From contig JAEYMU010000035.1 in assembly GCA_023407175.1 (NCBI GenBank), positions 186,001 to 250,000 on the forward strand: a stretch of 64,000 nt of DNA, in the 5' to 3' direction. How positions within the stretch are numbered: the first letter of the stretch is position 1; each line of letters begins with the position of its first letter. The position numbers and the translations under genes are program-made. A model generated the notes under the pieces. It was not told the DNA's origin, made no database searches, and saw only the letters and a program-made list of their open reading frames with translations. Below are positions 27,497 through 35,483 of this stretch, one piece after another. Origin of the DNA: Bacillota bacterium (lineage in GTDB: Bacteria > Bacillota_A > Clostridia > Lachnospirales > Lachnospiraceae).

Positions 27497-28595
27497 CGCC
27501 TGGTGTAACAGCAGAGGTAACACTGGCAGCAGCCCCTGATGTAACGCCAGCAGTAACGCTTGGCGTAGGACTAAGCTGCTGTGAGGTGTAGAAGACATCC
27601 ACATGAACGGCTCCGTCGGCATCGATCCGATAGGTGGTGCTGCTGTCAGGTGTCTTGAAGAAGACATACTTGGAGGTCACGCTAATGGCCTTGTAATTTC
27701 CCTTCATCACAGTCTCAGTTTTCATTGTCTCAAGATTTATTCTTCTTAACCGATCCTTTTCTGTACCGTTAATCTGATAATACAGATATTTACCGGAATT
27801 TGTTATGTTATAGGCTGAGCAGGGCTTATTTACAATGACCTCGGGATCGGAGCCGTCCTTCTTCATACGGTACAGCTTGTTTTCATCCGCCGGATTGATG
27901 TAATAGAGATAATTTCCCATAAAAATTGGATAAATAAAGGACCCGTTATAATAGGTGTGCTCCGTATAGCTGGAAAGCTCCATGGAATTGATATCATTGC
28001 CTTTCGAATCCCCCGTATAGTACAGATAGTTGTTGGTGTATTCGAAAGGAACAGAGGAATTATGGGACAGAGTACGTTCCATGGTACCGTCAATTTTAAA
28101 TCTGGTCAAAGTAAAATTATTCTGTACACTGTAGCGAAGGAAGAAAAGGTAATTTCCCTTCAGCATAAGGAAGGCTCCGGGATCACTGGAGATTGCCTTC
28201 AGGTTTTTGCCGTTGTAATTAATACGGTAGATGCCATTGTTATGATAGAAAGAATAGAAATCTGAATTATACTGGGTAATATCATTAGCACGGGCATAAT
28301 AGATATAATTTTCATCTACATTGATATATGCTGCGCTGTCCTCTGATACCTTCTTAATATCGGTGCAATCCGATTTCATACGGTAGAGACGGCCATTATC
28401 CTCGTCATTGCTGAAAAAAATTGTATTATCCTGTTCACAGAATAATCCCCCATTATATATATTACCTGTTGTATTGCCTATCTCCGAAGCGTTGTTGTAA
28501 TAGGTACGGCCTCTAGAGTAAAAGTAAATTCCGGCGAGTGCTCCTATGGTAACAATAGCAAGCAGAATCAAAATCCGTTTTATCGATGAAAGCAT
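27456..28595 (-). CDS. Membrane-anchored DUF5050-like beta-propeller protein
   Basis: 379 residues. One N-terminal helix (about 5-24) anchors a domain made of repeated units of about 45 residues, with recurring phrases such as YIYYARAN, YLFFLRYS, YLYYTGDS, YLYYINPADENKLYRMKKDG and YVFFKTPD, the pattern of DUF5050 propellers. The repeats alternate a Tyr-rich strand with an IYRI or LYRM strand. The tail is low-complexity Thr/Ala/Val/Pro. Probably an extracytoplasmic binding or sensing protein of unknown ligand. It converges on folC and the two coding ends overlap by 41 bases; the Thr/Pro tail encodes that overlap. Confidence 0.75.
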   Translation of the reverse strand: MLSSIKRILILLAIVTIGALAGIYFYSRGRTYYNNASEIGNTTGNIYNGGLFCEQDNTIFFSNDEDNGRLYRMKSDCTDIKKVSEDSAAYINVDENYIYYARANDITQYNSDFYSFYHNNGIYRINYNGKNLKAISSDPGAFLMLKGNYLFFLRYSVQNNFTLTRFKIDGTMERTLSHNSSVPFEYTNNYLYYTGDSKGNDINSMELSSYTEHTYYNGSFIYPIFMGNYLYYINPADENKLYRMKKDGSDPEVIVNKPCSAYNITNSGKYLYYQINGTEKDRLRRINLETMKTETVMKGNYKAISVTSKYVFFKTPDSSTTYRIDADGAVHVDVFYTSQQLSPTPSVTAGVTSGAAASVTSAVTPGVTAAASPTPTGTP

Positions 28596-28811
28596 GGCTA
28601 CCTCCTTGTATCATTGTGTCTTTCATTATATATCGGCAGGAATCAATATGCAATGAATAATCTTGATTGCATCCGACACAGTATGATAGTATAATATACA
28701 CGCATAAGCAGCTTTTCTCTGCTAAAGAGGAGTTTATCGGGATGGATAGAGCTGCCGATCTACCTTAAATAAGATACATATGCCGTAACAGGCGGCGGAA
28801 TGGAGCAGAAA

Positions 28812-29948
28812 ATGATAGACCTGATGGAAAGCAGAAAAAAAATAGATGAAGTGGACCAGAAAATTGTCGAGCTTTTTGAAACCCGTATGAAGCTGGCAAT
28901 GGATATCGCAGATTATAAAAGAAGTGTTGGGAAGCCCATCTTTGACGCGGCAAGGGAAGAAGAAAAGCTGACTATGTTAAAGTCACTTACGGATAGTGAG
29001 TTCAATAAGAAGGCAATTGCGGATTTATTTAAGCAGATCATGTCTATGAGCCGCAGGCTTCAGTATATGCTGTTAGACAGTCTGGAGAGCCTGGGACTTT
29101 CCGAGGTTGACCGTATTACTACGGAGCCGGCCACAAGAGTGGCATTCTTTGGAGAGAAGGGCTCCTATACCGAGCAGGCCATGCTGGAGTATTTTAAGAC
29201 GGAGGTAACGGGAATTCCCATGGCGACCTTTGGCGAGGTTATGCAGGCAATACAGGATGGCAGCGCTGCCTATGGAGTGCTTCCGATTGAAAATTCCTCC
29301 ACCGGTACTCTGACAGATATATTTGACCTCTTAGCTGAATATGATAATTTTATCATAGGAGAGCATCTGGTGAAAATTGAACACAATCTATGGGGGATTC
29401 CGGGAGCACAGCTTTCTGACATCAGAAAGGTATATTCCCACCGCCAGGGATTACTTCAATGCTCGGAGTTCCTTAACCTGCATCCTGAGATTGAACAGAT
29501 AGAATTCGGGAGCACGGCAGGCTGTGCCAGGCTGATTCTTGAGGAAAATGACATCTCCCAGGCTGCCATTGCCAGCGAACGGGCAGGCGGATATCTGGGA
29601 CTCAATTTATTGCAGGCTTCCATTCATAACGAGGCAAATAATACGACCAGATTTATTATCATATCGAATAAAAAGGTATTTATCAAGGGAGCGCAGCGCA
29701 CCAGCATTTGCTTTGCCCTTCCACATAAAAGCGGTTCGCTGTACCATGCGTTATCCCATTTCATTTATAATAACATCAATATGACAAAAATCGAATCAAG
29801 ACCGATTGCAGGTAAGGCCTTCGCTTACCGTTTCTTTGTAGATATTGAGGGAAGCCTGGATGAGCCTGCCGTTAAAAATGCCCTGCACTGTATAAAAGAA
29901 GAGGCAATTGAGATGAAAATACTCGGCTGCTATATCCCGATGCAGTAG
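28812..29948 (+). CDS. pheA: Chorismate mutase / prephenate dehydratase (P-protein)
   Basis: About 378 residues. The first 90 are an AroQ-type chorismate mutase helix bundle (SRKKIDEVDQKIVELFETR). A prephenate dehydratase domain (about 110-290) follows with FFGEKGSYTEQA, GVLPIENSSTGT and the NNTTRFIII motif. An ACT domain closes it, with ESRPIAG and YRFFVDIEG, expected to bind phenylalanine for feedback control. It makes phenylpyruvate from chorismate. The frame opens at an ATG at 28800, but the one at 28812 has GGAG at 6 bases and gives MIDLMESRKKID, the usual P-protein start. Monocistronic. Confidence 0.93.
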   Translation: MIDLMESRKKIDEVDQKIVELFETRMKLAMDIADYKRSVGKPIFDAAREEEKLTMLKSLTDSEFNKKAIADLFKQIMSMSRRLQYMLLDSLESLGLSEVDRITTEPATRVAFFGEKGSYTEQAMLEYFKTEVTGIPMATFGEVMQAIQDGSAAYGVLPIENSSTGTLTDIFDLLAEYDNFIIGEHLVKIEHNLWGIPGAQLSDIRKVYSHRQGLLQCSEFLNLHPEIEQIEFGSTAGCARLILEENDISQAAIASERAGGYLGLNLLQASIHNEANNTTRFIIISNKKVFIKGAQRTSICFALPHKSGSLYHALSHFIYNNINMTKIESRPIAGKAFAYRFFVDIEGSLDEPAVKNALHCIKEEAIEMKILGCYIPMQ

Positions 29949-30117
29949 GTTTACATGCTTCATTACGGTATTTGGATGTAAAGTTCTTCATTATTATTTC
30001 AAAATCTAATCACAAAGTGGACATAATTAACTGTTAAACTGTTTTTATCAAAAGGAAATAGCAGATATATATCTGATAAAAATAGTCTGGTGTACATTTT
30101 GAAAGGAGAGTTTTCAC

Positions 30118-31683
30118 ATGAGTGATGAATTTAATAACAACGAGAGAAACGAAAATACCGGGAGCATGAACAATCAGAATTATTCCCAGGAGGAACATAA
30201 TTTCAGCCAGGATAGTTATTTTGAAGGCCCTTCAGAACCGGAAATGAATACCACAGAAAGCTTTCAGGAGCAGGAAGCGGCTTCGGAACATAATACAGAA
30301 CAGGAAGCAGCCACAGCGGAAAGCTATCCACAGCAGGAGGCGCAAGCCGAACCAAATTATAATTATGGTCAAAGCTTCTATTATGGAAATAATCCCAGCC
30401 AAAGCAATTCGGGGCAGGGCTATGGCAACCCTTATCCGGTATATCCGACCCCACAGATAAAAAAGGAAGAAAAGGTAAAGAAGAAGAGAAAAGTATTTGG
30501 AGCATTTAAGCTTACCGCAGCGGCACTTGCCTTTGGTATCATTGCAGGAGCGGCCTTCCAGGGTTATTATTACATCATGGATATTACCGGGAATTCAGTG
30601 GACACCGGCAGCAATAATAACGCGGCGGTAACAGAGGTTTCGCAGAATTCGGACAATGAGGATACGCTGGTTCCGGCAACCAGCTCTTCGGGAGATACAG
30701 TCACAGATGTATCGGATGTTGTAGATGAGGTAATGCCCTCCATCGTTGCAATCAATGCCACAGTTACTACCACAGCAAGCGATTTCTTTGGAAGAACCTA
30801 TTCTCAGGAGGCACAGAGCAGCGGTTCCGGTATTATCATAGGACAAAATGATTCAAATCTGTTGATTGTTACTAATAATCATGTAATTGACGGAGCAACT
30901 GCTGTAGAGATTACCTTCGCTGATGATTCAACAGCCGTTGCCGAGATCAAGGGCTCCGATTCAAATGCGGACCTTGCAGTACTTTCCGTGGATATGAGTG
31001 ATTTATCCGAGGATACGATCAAGGCAATCAAGGTTGCGACACTTGGAGATTCCACTACGGTGGAGGCCGGAGACATGGCAATTGCCATTGGTAATGCACT
31101 TGGCTATGGGCAGTCGGTAACAGTTGGATATATCAGTGCGGTGAACCGCGAGGTGGAAATTGACGGTAATACAATGACACTGCTCCAGACCGATGCAGCG
31201 ATTAATCCGGGTAACAGCGGCGGTGCATTACTTAATACAGAGGGTCAGGTAATCGGTATTAACTCTGTAAAATATGCATCCACCGAGGTCGAGGGCATGG
31301 GTTATGCCATCCCGATCTCCAGCGCCATTCCGATGATTAATGAATTAATGAACCGTGAGGCAGTATCTGCGGGCGAGCAGGGTTACCTTGGTATTGATGC
31401 TTCCACGGCACAGGATGTAACAGAGGATATCGCCGATCGTTATAATATGCCGGTTGGTATCTATATCAACAATGTGATTTCAGACTCTCCGGCAGAGAAA
31501 GCAGGTCTGGAGGCTGGAGACATCATAACCGGAATTGATAATATATCAATCAAGACAGTCGAGGACCTGAAAAATGTATTAAGCTATAAGAAGGCCGGCG
31601 ATGAAATTGCCCTTAAGATACAGGTCAAGGAAAACGGAGTTTATGTAGAAAAGACCTTGAATGTAACACTTGGACACAAATAA
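30118..31683 (+). CDS. htrA: HtrA/DegP-family membrane-anchored serine protease
   Basis: 521 residues. An acidic, Gln/Asn/Tyr/Pro-rich cytoplasmic segment (1-120) is followed by a basic cluster, one membrane helix (about 135-155), a trypsin-like protease domain and a C-terminal PDZ domain (about 420-510). The catalytic triad is visible as His255 (TNNHVID), Asp285 (DLAVLS) and Ser367 (GNSGGALL). Such proteases degrade or refold misfolded exported proteins at the outer face of the membrane. A strong GAAAGGAG precedes the ATG. A 14-bp palindrome, CAGATATATATCTG, at 30062-30075 lies in the leader or promoter area and may be a control site. A terminator follows at 31751-31790. Confidence 0.95.
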   Translation: MSDEFNNNERNENTGSMNNQNYSQEEHNFSQDSYFEGPSEPEMNTTESFQEQEAASEHNTEQEAATAESYPQQEAQAEPNYNYGQSFYYGNNPSQSNSGQGYGNPYPVYPTPQIKKEEKVKKKRKVFGAFKLTAAALAFGIIAGAAFQGYYYIMDITGNSVDTGSNNNAAVTEVSQNSDNEDTLVPATSSSGDTVTDVSDVVDEVMPSIVAINATVTTTASDFFGRTYSQEAQSSGSGIIIGQNDSNLLIVTNNHVIDGATAVEITFADDSTAVAEIKGSDSNADLAVLSVDMSDLSEDTIKAIKVATLGDSTTVEAGDMAIAIGNALGYGQSVTVGYISAVNREVEIDGNTMTLLQTDAAINPGNSGGALLNTEGQVIGINSVKYASTEVEGMGYAIPISSAIPMINELMNREAVSAGEQGYLGIDASTAQDVTEDIADRYNMPVGIYINNVISDSPAEKAGLEAGDIITGIDNISIKTVEDLKNVLSYKKAGDEIALKIQVKENGVYVEKTLNVTLGHK

Positions 31684-32030
31684 TAAAATCCGGTAAAACC
31701 GGTTAAGCTTATTCCCCAATAAAGATAGCTGTGCATCCTGCATGGCAGAGAAAGAGTTTCAGAAGGCGCCCCCTTTTGGAACTCTTTTTGTGTTCTGTGG
31801 GTGAATTATAAGTATTTCTCCTATTTGTTAAATATTCTGTAAGGTTCTTAATGAAATTGTAAAACAAATTAAAGCTTAATTAATGGTATTCTTCTATAAA
31901 TAGTATATAATTTTAATTGTGGTTAGTGCACTGACATATTCACATTTTGCCAAATGTCTTGCCTAAATTTCATATGGAAGATTGGATATCGGAATGACCA
32001 TATAATTACAACAAGGGGGAGAACAAAACT
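31684..32030. other. 347-base gap between htrA and the MBOAT gene
   Basis: It holds the htrA terminator and then about 230 A+T-rich bases. A TATAAT at 31906-31911 could be the -10 box of the MBOAT promoter, although no good -35 box is found at the right distance. Nothing else recognised. Confidence 0.5.
31751..31790 (+). terminator. Rho-independent terminator of htrA
   Basis: AAAGAGTTTC (31751-31760) pairs with GGAACTCTTT (31778-31787), and the stem runs into TTTTT. It lies 67 bases after the htrA stop. Confidence 0.8.
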
Positions 32031-33434
32031 GTGGTCTTCAGTAGCTTGGAATTTATTTTTCGCTTTTTGCCTGTATTTCTGATATCGTATTATGTTGTGC
32101 CTGTCAGATTTCGTAATGCCGTTCTTTTTCTTGGAAGCTTATGCTTCTACGCCTGGGGTGATCTGAAATATCTATTTTTAATTTTAATTTCCATCCTAAT
32201 CAATTATACCGCAGTGCATATGATGAAGCGCTATGAGGGCGTCAAGACAGAAAGAAAAATATGGCTGGCAATTGCTTTATCCTATAATATTGGAATGTTG
32301 GTTTTCTTTAAATATATAAATTTCATACTTGAGAATATAAATGTATTACGGGGCACTTTCTTTGACGGAGGTGCATTCCCATTACCGGAACTCGGACTTC
32401 CGCTGGGGATCAGCTTCTATACCTTTCAGGCCGTATCCTATGTTGTTGATGCCTATAAGAGCCAGGGTAAGAACAATTCCTCCTTACTGCAATTTGCTGC
32501 ATATCTGACGATGTTTCCCAAGCTGGTATCGGGACCCATCGTAAGCTATGGGGATATGGAGGAACAGCTGACGGACCGGAAATTTAGCTTCTTCAAATTC
32601 GAGAAGGGTCTTAAGCTGTTCACAGTAGGTCTTGGAATGAAGGTGCTGTTAGCCAACCGGCTGGGTATTCTCTGGAATGATATACAGACCATCGGCTTTG
32701 AGAGTATTTCTACTCCGCTGGCCTGGCTGGGCTCCGTTGGGTACAGTCTGCAGCTGTACTTTGATTTTCAGGGCTATTCCCTTATGGCAATCGGAGTCGG
32801 AAGGATGCTGGGCTTTCATCTGCCGGACAACTTTAACCATCCCTACATGGCAAAATCCATGACGGAATTCTGGCGCAGATGGCATATCACCCTGGGAATG
32901 TGGTTTAGACAGTATGTATACATCCCCCTGGGCGGCAACCGTAAGGGCAAAGGGCGTCTTGTTCTCAATCTTCTGGTTGTGTGGCTGCTGACCGGTCTGT
33001 GGCATGGGGCAGGCTGGAATTTCATCCTGTGGGGGTTGGTGCTGTTCCTTCTGATTCTGATGGAAAAGCTGTATTTCAAGCCGGTACTGGAGAGGTCGAA
33101 GCTCCTGGCCAGGATATATATGCTGCTGGCCATACCGCTTACCTGGACCTTATTTGCGACAGGCAGCCTAAGTGCGGCAGGAAGCTATTTTGGCAGGCTG
33201 TTTGGAGTGGTGCCCGGAATTAATGTCAACACCAGTGATTTCATTAAATATTTCGGACAATTCAAATGGCTTATATTGGTGGGCTGCTTTTTCTGCTTTC
33301 CTTACGGGCGGAAGCTTTATTTAAAATATCAGAATCATATTCTTATGACAGTGATATTATTTGTTATCTTCTGGTATTCCGTTTACCAGATGGCAATTGG
33401 AAATAATAATCCGTTTTTGTATTTTCAGTTTTAA
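32031..33434 (+). CDS. MBOAT-family O-acyltransferase (AlgI/DltB-like)
   Basis: 467 residues, polytopic with about ten helices. Conserved MBOAT features are present: PLGISFYTFQAVSYVVD, FWRRWHITLGMWFRQYVYIPLGGNRKG (key residues WRRWH and IPLGG), and the catalytic His in LTGLWHGAGWNF. It should move an acyl group, usually acetyl, across the membrane for transfer to an exported polymer. The start is a GTG at 32031 with AAGGGGGAG upstream. The next gene, an SGNH-fold protein, is the expected partner (compare AlgI/AlgJ, DltB/DltD, PatA/PatB). The polymer is unknown. Confidence 0.92.
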   Translation: MVFSSLEFIFRFLPVFLISYYVVPVRFRNAVLFLGSLCFYAWGDLKYLFLILISILINYTAVHMMKRYEGVKTERKIWLAIALSYNIGMLVFFKYINFILENINVLRGTFFDGGAFPLPELGLPLGISFYTFQAVSYVVDAYKSQGKNNSSLLQFAAYLTMFPKLVSGPIVSYGDMEEQLTDRKFSFFKFEKGLKLFTVGLGMKVLLANRLGILWNDIQTIGFESISTPLAWLGSVGYSLQLYFDFQGYSLMAIGVGRMLGFHLPDNFNHPYMAKSMTEFWRRWHITLGMWFRQYVYIPLGGNRKGKGRLVLNLLVVWLLTGLWHGAGWNFILWGLVLFLLILMEKLYFKPVLERSKLLARIYMLLAIPLTWTLFATGSLSAAGSYFGRLFGVVPGINVNTSDFIKYFGQFKWLILVGCFFCFPYGRKLYLKYQNHILMTVILFVIFWYSVYQMAIGNNNPFLYFQF

Positions 33435-33494
33435 TCGTTTCATCAGGCTTAACCTAATTCATCTTTAATTGATACGGAAATGGGGAGATTACGA

Positions 33495-34796
33495 GTGAAG
33501 TTATTTGATAAAATAAAAAAATGTACGTTTATGCTGGCATTGTTAATCAGTACCCTTCTTTTGACACTGCTGGGCTACATGGGAAAAAGTAATGTATATG
33601 CAGGGTACAGCACCAATTTGGGAAAAGCTCCTCAGCTTACGGTTGTGCTTGAGGGGATTAAGGATGGAACTTATCCCTGGAAGATGCTGGGGCAGAAAAA
33701 AGCTGTAACTACCGGCGGTGATAACGCAGTTAATGAAGCGAGCGAAGAAGATGCTGTGAACGGGCAGACAGCAGACAATGCTGACATTACAGGCACAGCA
33801 GCCGGCAGCGGAGAGTCTAAGGACGGTAAACCTGGGGATACCTCGGCAGACGGGGACAGTACAAAGGGCAACGCTTCCGGGCATGGTGATAAAGATAATA
33901 GCGCGAAGGGATCAAAGGACAGCAACGCGAAAGATGATGCTGCCGCGGATCAGGGTACGGCAGATAAGAATACCACGGAGCATAATACGGCAGGCAAGGA
34001 CGATGCAGAGAATAATGCTTCGGATAAAGATAATCCGGATAAGAGCGGCACAGATAAAGGCAGCTCGGATAAGAAAAACACGGGAGACTCCGGGGATAAG
34101 GAACCGGGCAAGGGTACGGACGCAGCTTCTGAAGAGAATTCCTCCGGGGATCAAGGGGGAGAAGAAAACGGAGATACAGGAAAGGACAGTCCGGATTCCT
34201 ATGAGTTTGTAACAGTGGAGGAAAGCTATTTTGACGATGCCTTGTTTATCGGGGATTCCAGAACGGTAGGCTTATCAGAATATTCCGGATGGACGCAACC
34301 AACCTATTATGCGGATGTGGGACTTACCATCTATGATGTATTTGATAAGAAAATAGCCGACGTCGGCGGTAAGAAGCTTACTCTGGATAAGGCACTGGAG
34401 CAGCGGAAATTCGGAAAGATATATATTATGCTGGGTATCAATGAATTGGGGCGGGGTACGACGAAATCCTTTGCCGAGGAATACAAGAAGGTACTTGATC
34501 AGATACAAAAGCTGCAGCCGGGGGCAATTATATTTATTGAGTCCATCATGGATGTATCCAAGAAAAAATCTGATCAGGACCCCATTTTCAATAATAAGAA
34601 TATTAAGGATAGAAATGACGAGATTTCATTACTGGCTGATAATCAGTCCATCTTTTATATCGATGTCAATGAAGCAGTCACAGATCAATCGGGTGGCATT
34701 CCCGAAAAATACACCTTTGACAGTGTCCATCTGAAGGCAGCCTATTATAAGCTATGGACGGATTTTCTGTTAAAGCATGGAATTTCGGGTGCATAG
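33495..34796 (+). CDS. Membrane-anchored SGNH/GDSL hydrolase with long low-complexity linker
   Basis: 433 residues. One N-terminal helix (about 10-28), then a linker of about 160 residues made almost only of Asp, Lys, Gly, Ser, Asn, Ala, Thr and Glu (about 75-235), then an SGNH domain. Block I is FIGDSRTVG with the nucleophile Ser, the Asn-containing block reads LGINELG, and the Asp/His pair is in DSVHLKAA. With the MBOAT gene 45 bases upstream it likely completes an extracellular O-acetylation system, or removes acetyl groups. The frame opens at ATG 33480, but GGGGAGA is placed correctly for the GTG at 33495, giving MKLFDKIKK. Confidence 0.85.
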   Translation: MKLFDKIKKCTFMLALLISTLLLTLLGYMGKSNVYAGYSTNLGKAPQLTVVLEGIKDGTYPWKMLGQKKAVTTGGDNAVNEASEEDAVNGQTADNADITGTAAGSGESKDGKPGDTSADGDSTKGNASGHGDKDNSAKGSKDSNAKDDAAADQGTADKNTTEHNTAGKDDAENNASDKDNPDKSGTDKGSSDKKNTGDSGDKEPGKGTDAASEENSSGDQGGEENGDTGKDSPDSYEFVTVEESYFDDALFIGDSRTVGLSEYSGWTQPTYYADVGLTIYDVFDKKIADVGGKKLTLDKALEQRKFGKIYIMLGINELGRGTTKSFAEEYKKVLDQIQKLQPGAIIFIESIMDVSKKKSDQDPIFNNKNIKDRNDEISLLADNQSIFYIDVNEAVTDQSGGIPEKYTFDSVHLKAAYYKLWTDFLLKHGISGA

Positions 34797-35123
34797 CAGA
34801 AATAAATCAGGTGATACAGTTCGGCCTTGCAGGGAAGGCGACAGGTTCCCGGGGAAAAAATGTTCTCCATTCGGAGTATTTGCATTCGCCGGTACTTAGG
34901 CTCTGTATTTTGGAGCCTTATGTACCGCTGCGTAATGCAATTAAGCGAAAGCGGCTCCGATATGGAAACATTTCTTTCCCCGAGGAACTGTCAATTTCCC
35001 TGTAAGGCTGAATTGTATCAATATGTTTCGTGTTTTTTATCCGGAGGATTGACAGCCTTAGTCTATTGTGATAGACTAAGGCTGTTACTAGTCGATTACA
35101 ATAGACTGGAAGGGGATATCAGA
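34797..35123. other. 327-base gap upstream of blaI
   Basis: The first 250 bases show no gene or structure I can support beyond a weak hairpin near 34825. The last 75 bases contain the promoter and two operators of the blaI-like gene (35049-35108). Confidence 0.5.
35049..35108 (+). promoter_or_regulatory. Promoter and paired operators of the BlaI/M56 operon
   Basis: TTGACA (35049-35054) and TAGACT (35072-35077) are 17 bases apart. Operator 1 is a perfect 14-bp inverted repeat, CAGCCTTAGTCTAT and its complement, around TGTG (35053-35084) and covers spacer and -10 box. Operator 2 (35089-35108), TAGTCGATTACAATAGACTG, repeats the TAGTC..ATAGACT pattern with small differences and covers the transcription start. 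Two operators of this sort before a BlaI-family gene fit autorepression by its dimers. Confidence 0.8.
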
Positions 35124-35483
35124 ATGCAGTATACGATTTTTGAAAGTGAATACAGGTTTCTATCAATACTATGGGAGACAGAGCCGATCAGCTCGCCGGA
35201 GCTGGTTAAAATATGCCAGGAAAGGCTGGGCTGGAAGAAATCTACAACCTATACGGTAATCAAGAAGCTGACCGATAAGAAGCTGGTGGAAAGCAGGAAT
35301 ACGATTGTGACAGCACTTGTCGCCAAAGAAAAGATAATCAGACAGGAAAGCAATCTGTTTTTGGAAAAGACCTTTGGGGGAAATATACCGGAATTATTCG
35401 CGGCATTTCTTAAGGACAGGAAGCTTACCAGGGAAGAAGCAGAAAGGCTTAAGAAGATGATAGAGGAGGCTTCGGATCTATGA
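35124..35483 (+). CDS. BlaI/MecI-family transcriptional repressor
   Basis: 119 residues. A winged-helix repressor: the recognition part is visible as WKKSTTYTVIKKLTDKKLVES, and an N-terminal ILWETEPISSPELVK helix matches the family. A C-terminal helical part (about 75-119) would dimerise and be the site of proteolytic inactivation. AAGGGGA lies 8 bases before the ATG at 35124; the longer open frame back to 34827 runs through the promoter and operators and is not real. It shares four bases with the M56 gene that follows. Family knowledge: it represses the operon until the membrane peptidase is activated. Confidence 0.92.
   Translation: MQYTIFESEYRFLSILWETEPISSPELVKICQERLGWKKSTTYTVIKKLTDKKLVESRNTIVTALVAKEKIIRQESNLFLEKTFGGNIPELFAAFLKDRKLTREEAERLKKMIEEASDL

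Noticed and set aside
27480..27570. Tandem GTAACGCC-type repeats, CRISPR-like at first sight
   Set aside because: They encode the Thr/Val/Ala/Pro tail of the DUF5050 protein; units are short, degenerate and have no spacers.
33700..34200. Low-complexity repetitive DNA, possible tandem repeat locus
   Set aside because: It is the coding sequence of the Asp/Lys/Gly/Ser/Asn linker of the SGNH protein, in frame and without exact repeat units.
34754..35005. Possible small gene after the SGNH enzyme
   Set aside because: Overlaps the SGNH coding end in another frame, has no ribosome-binding site and no family likeness.
34827..35123. Long N-terminal extension of the BlaI-like protein
   Set aside because: It would translate the promoter and both operators; the ATG at 35124 has its own ribosome-binding site and gives normal family length.
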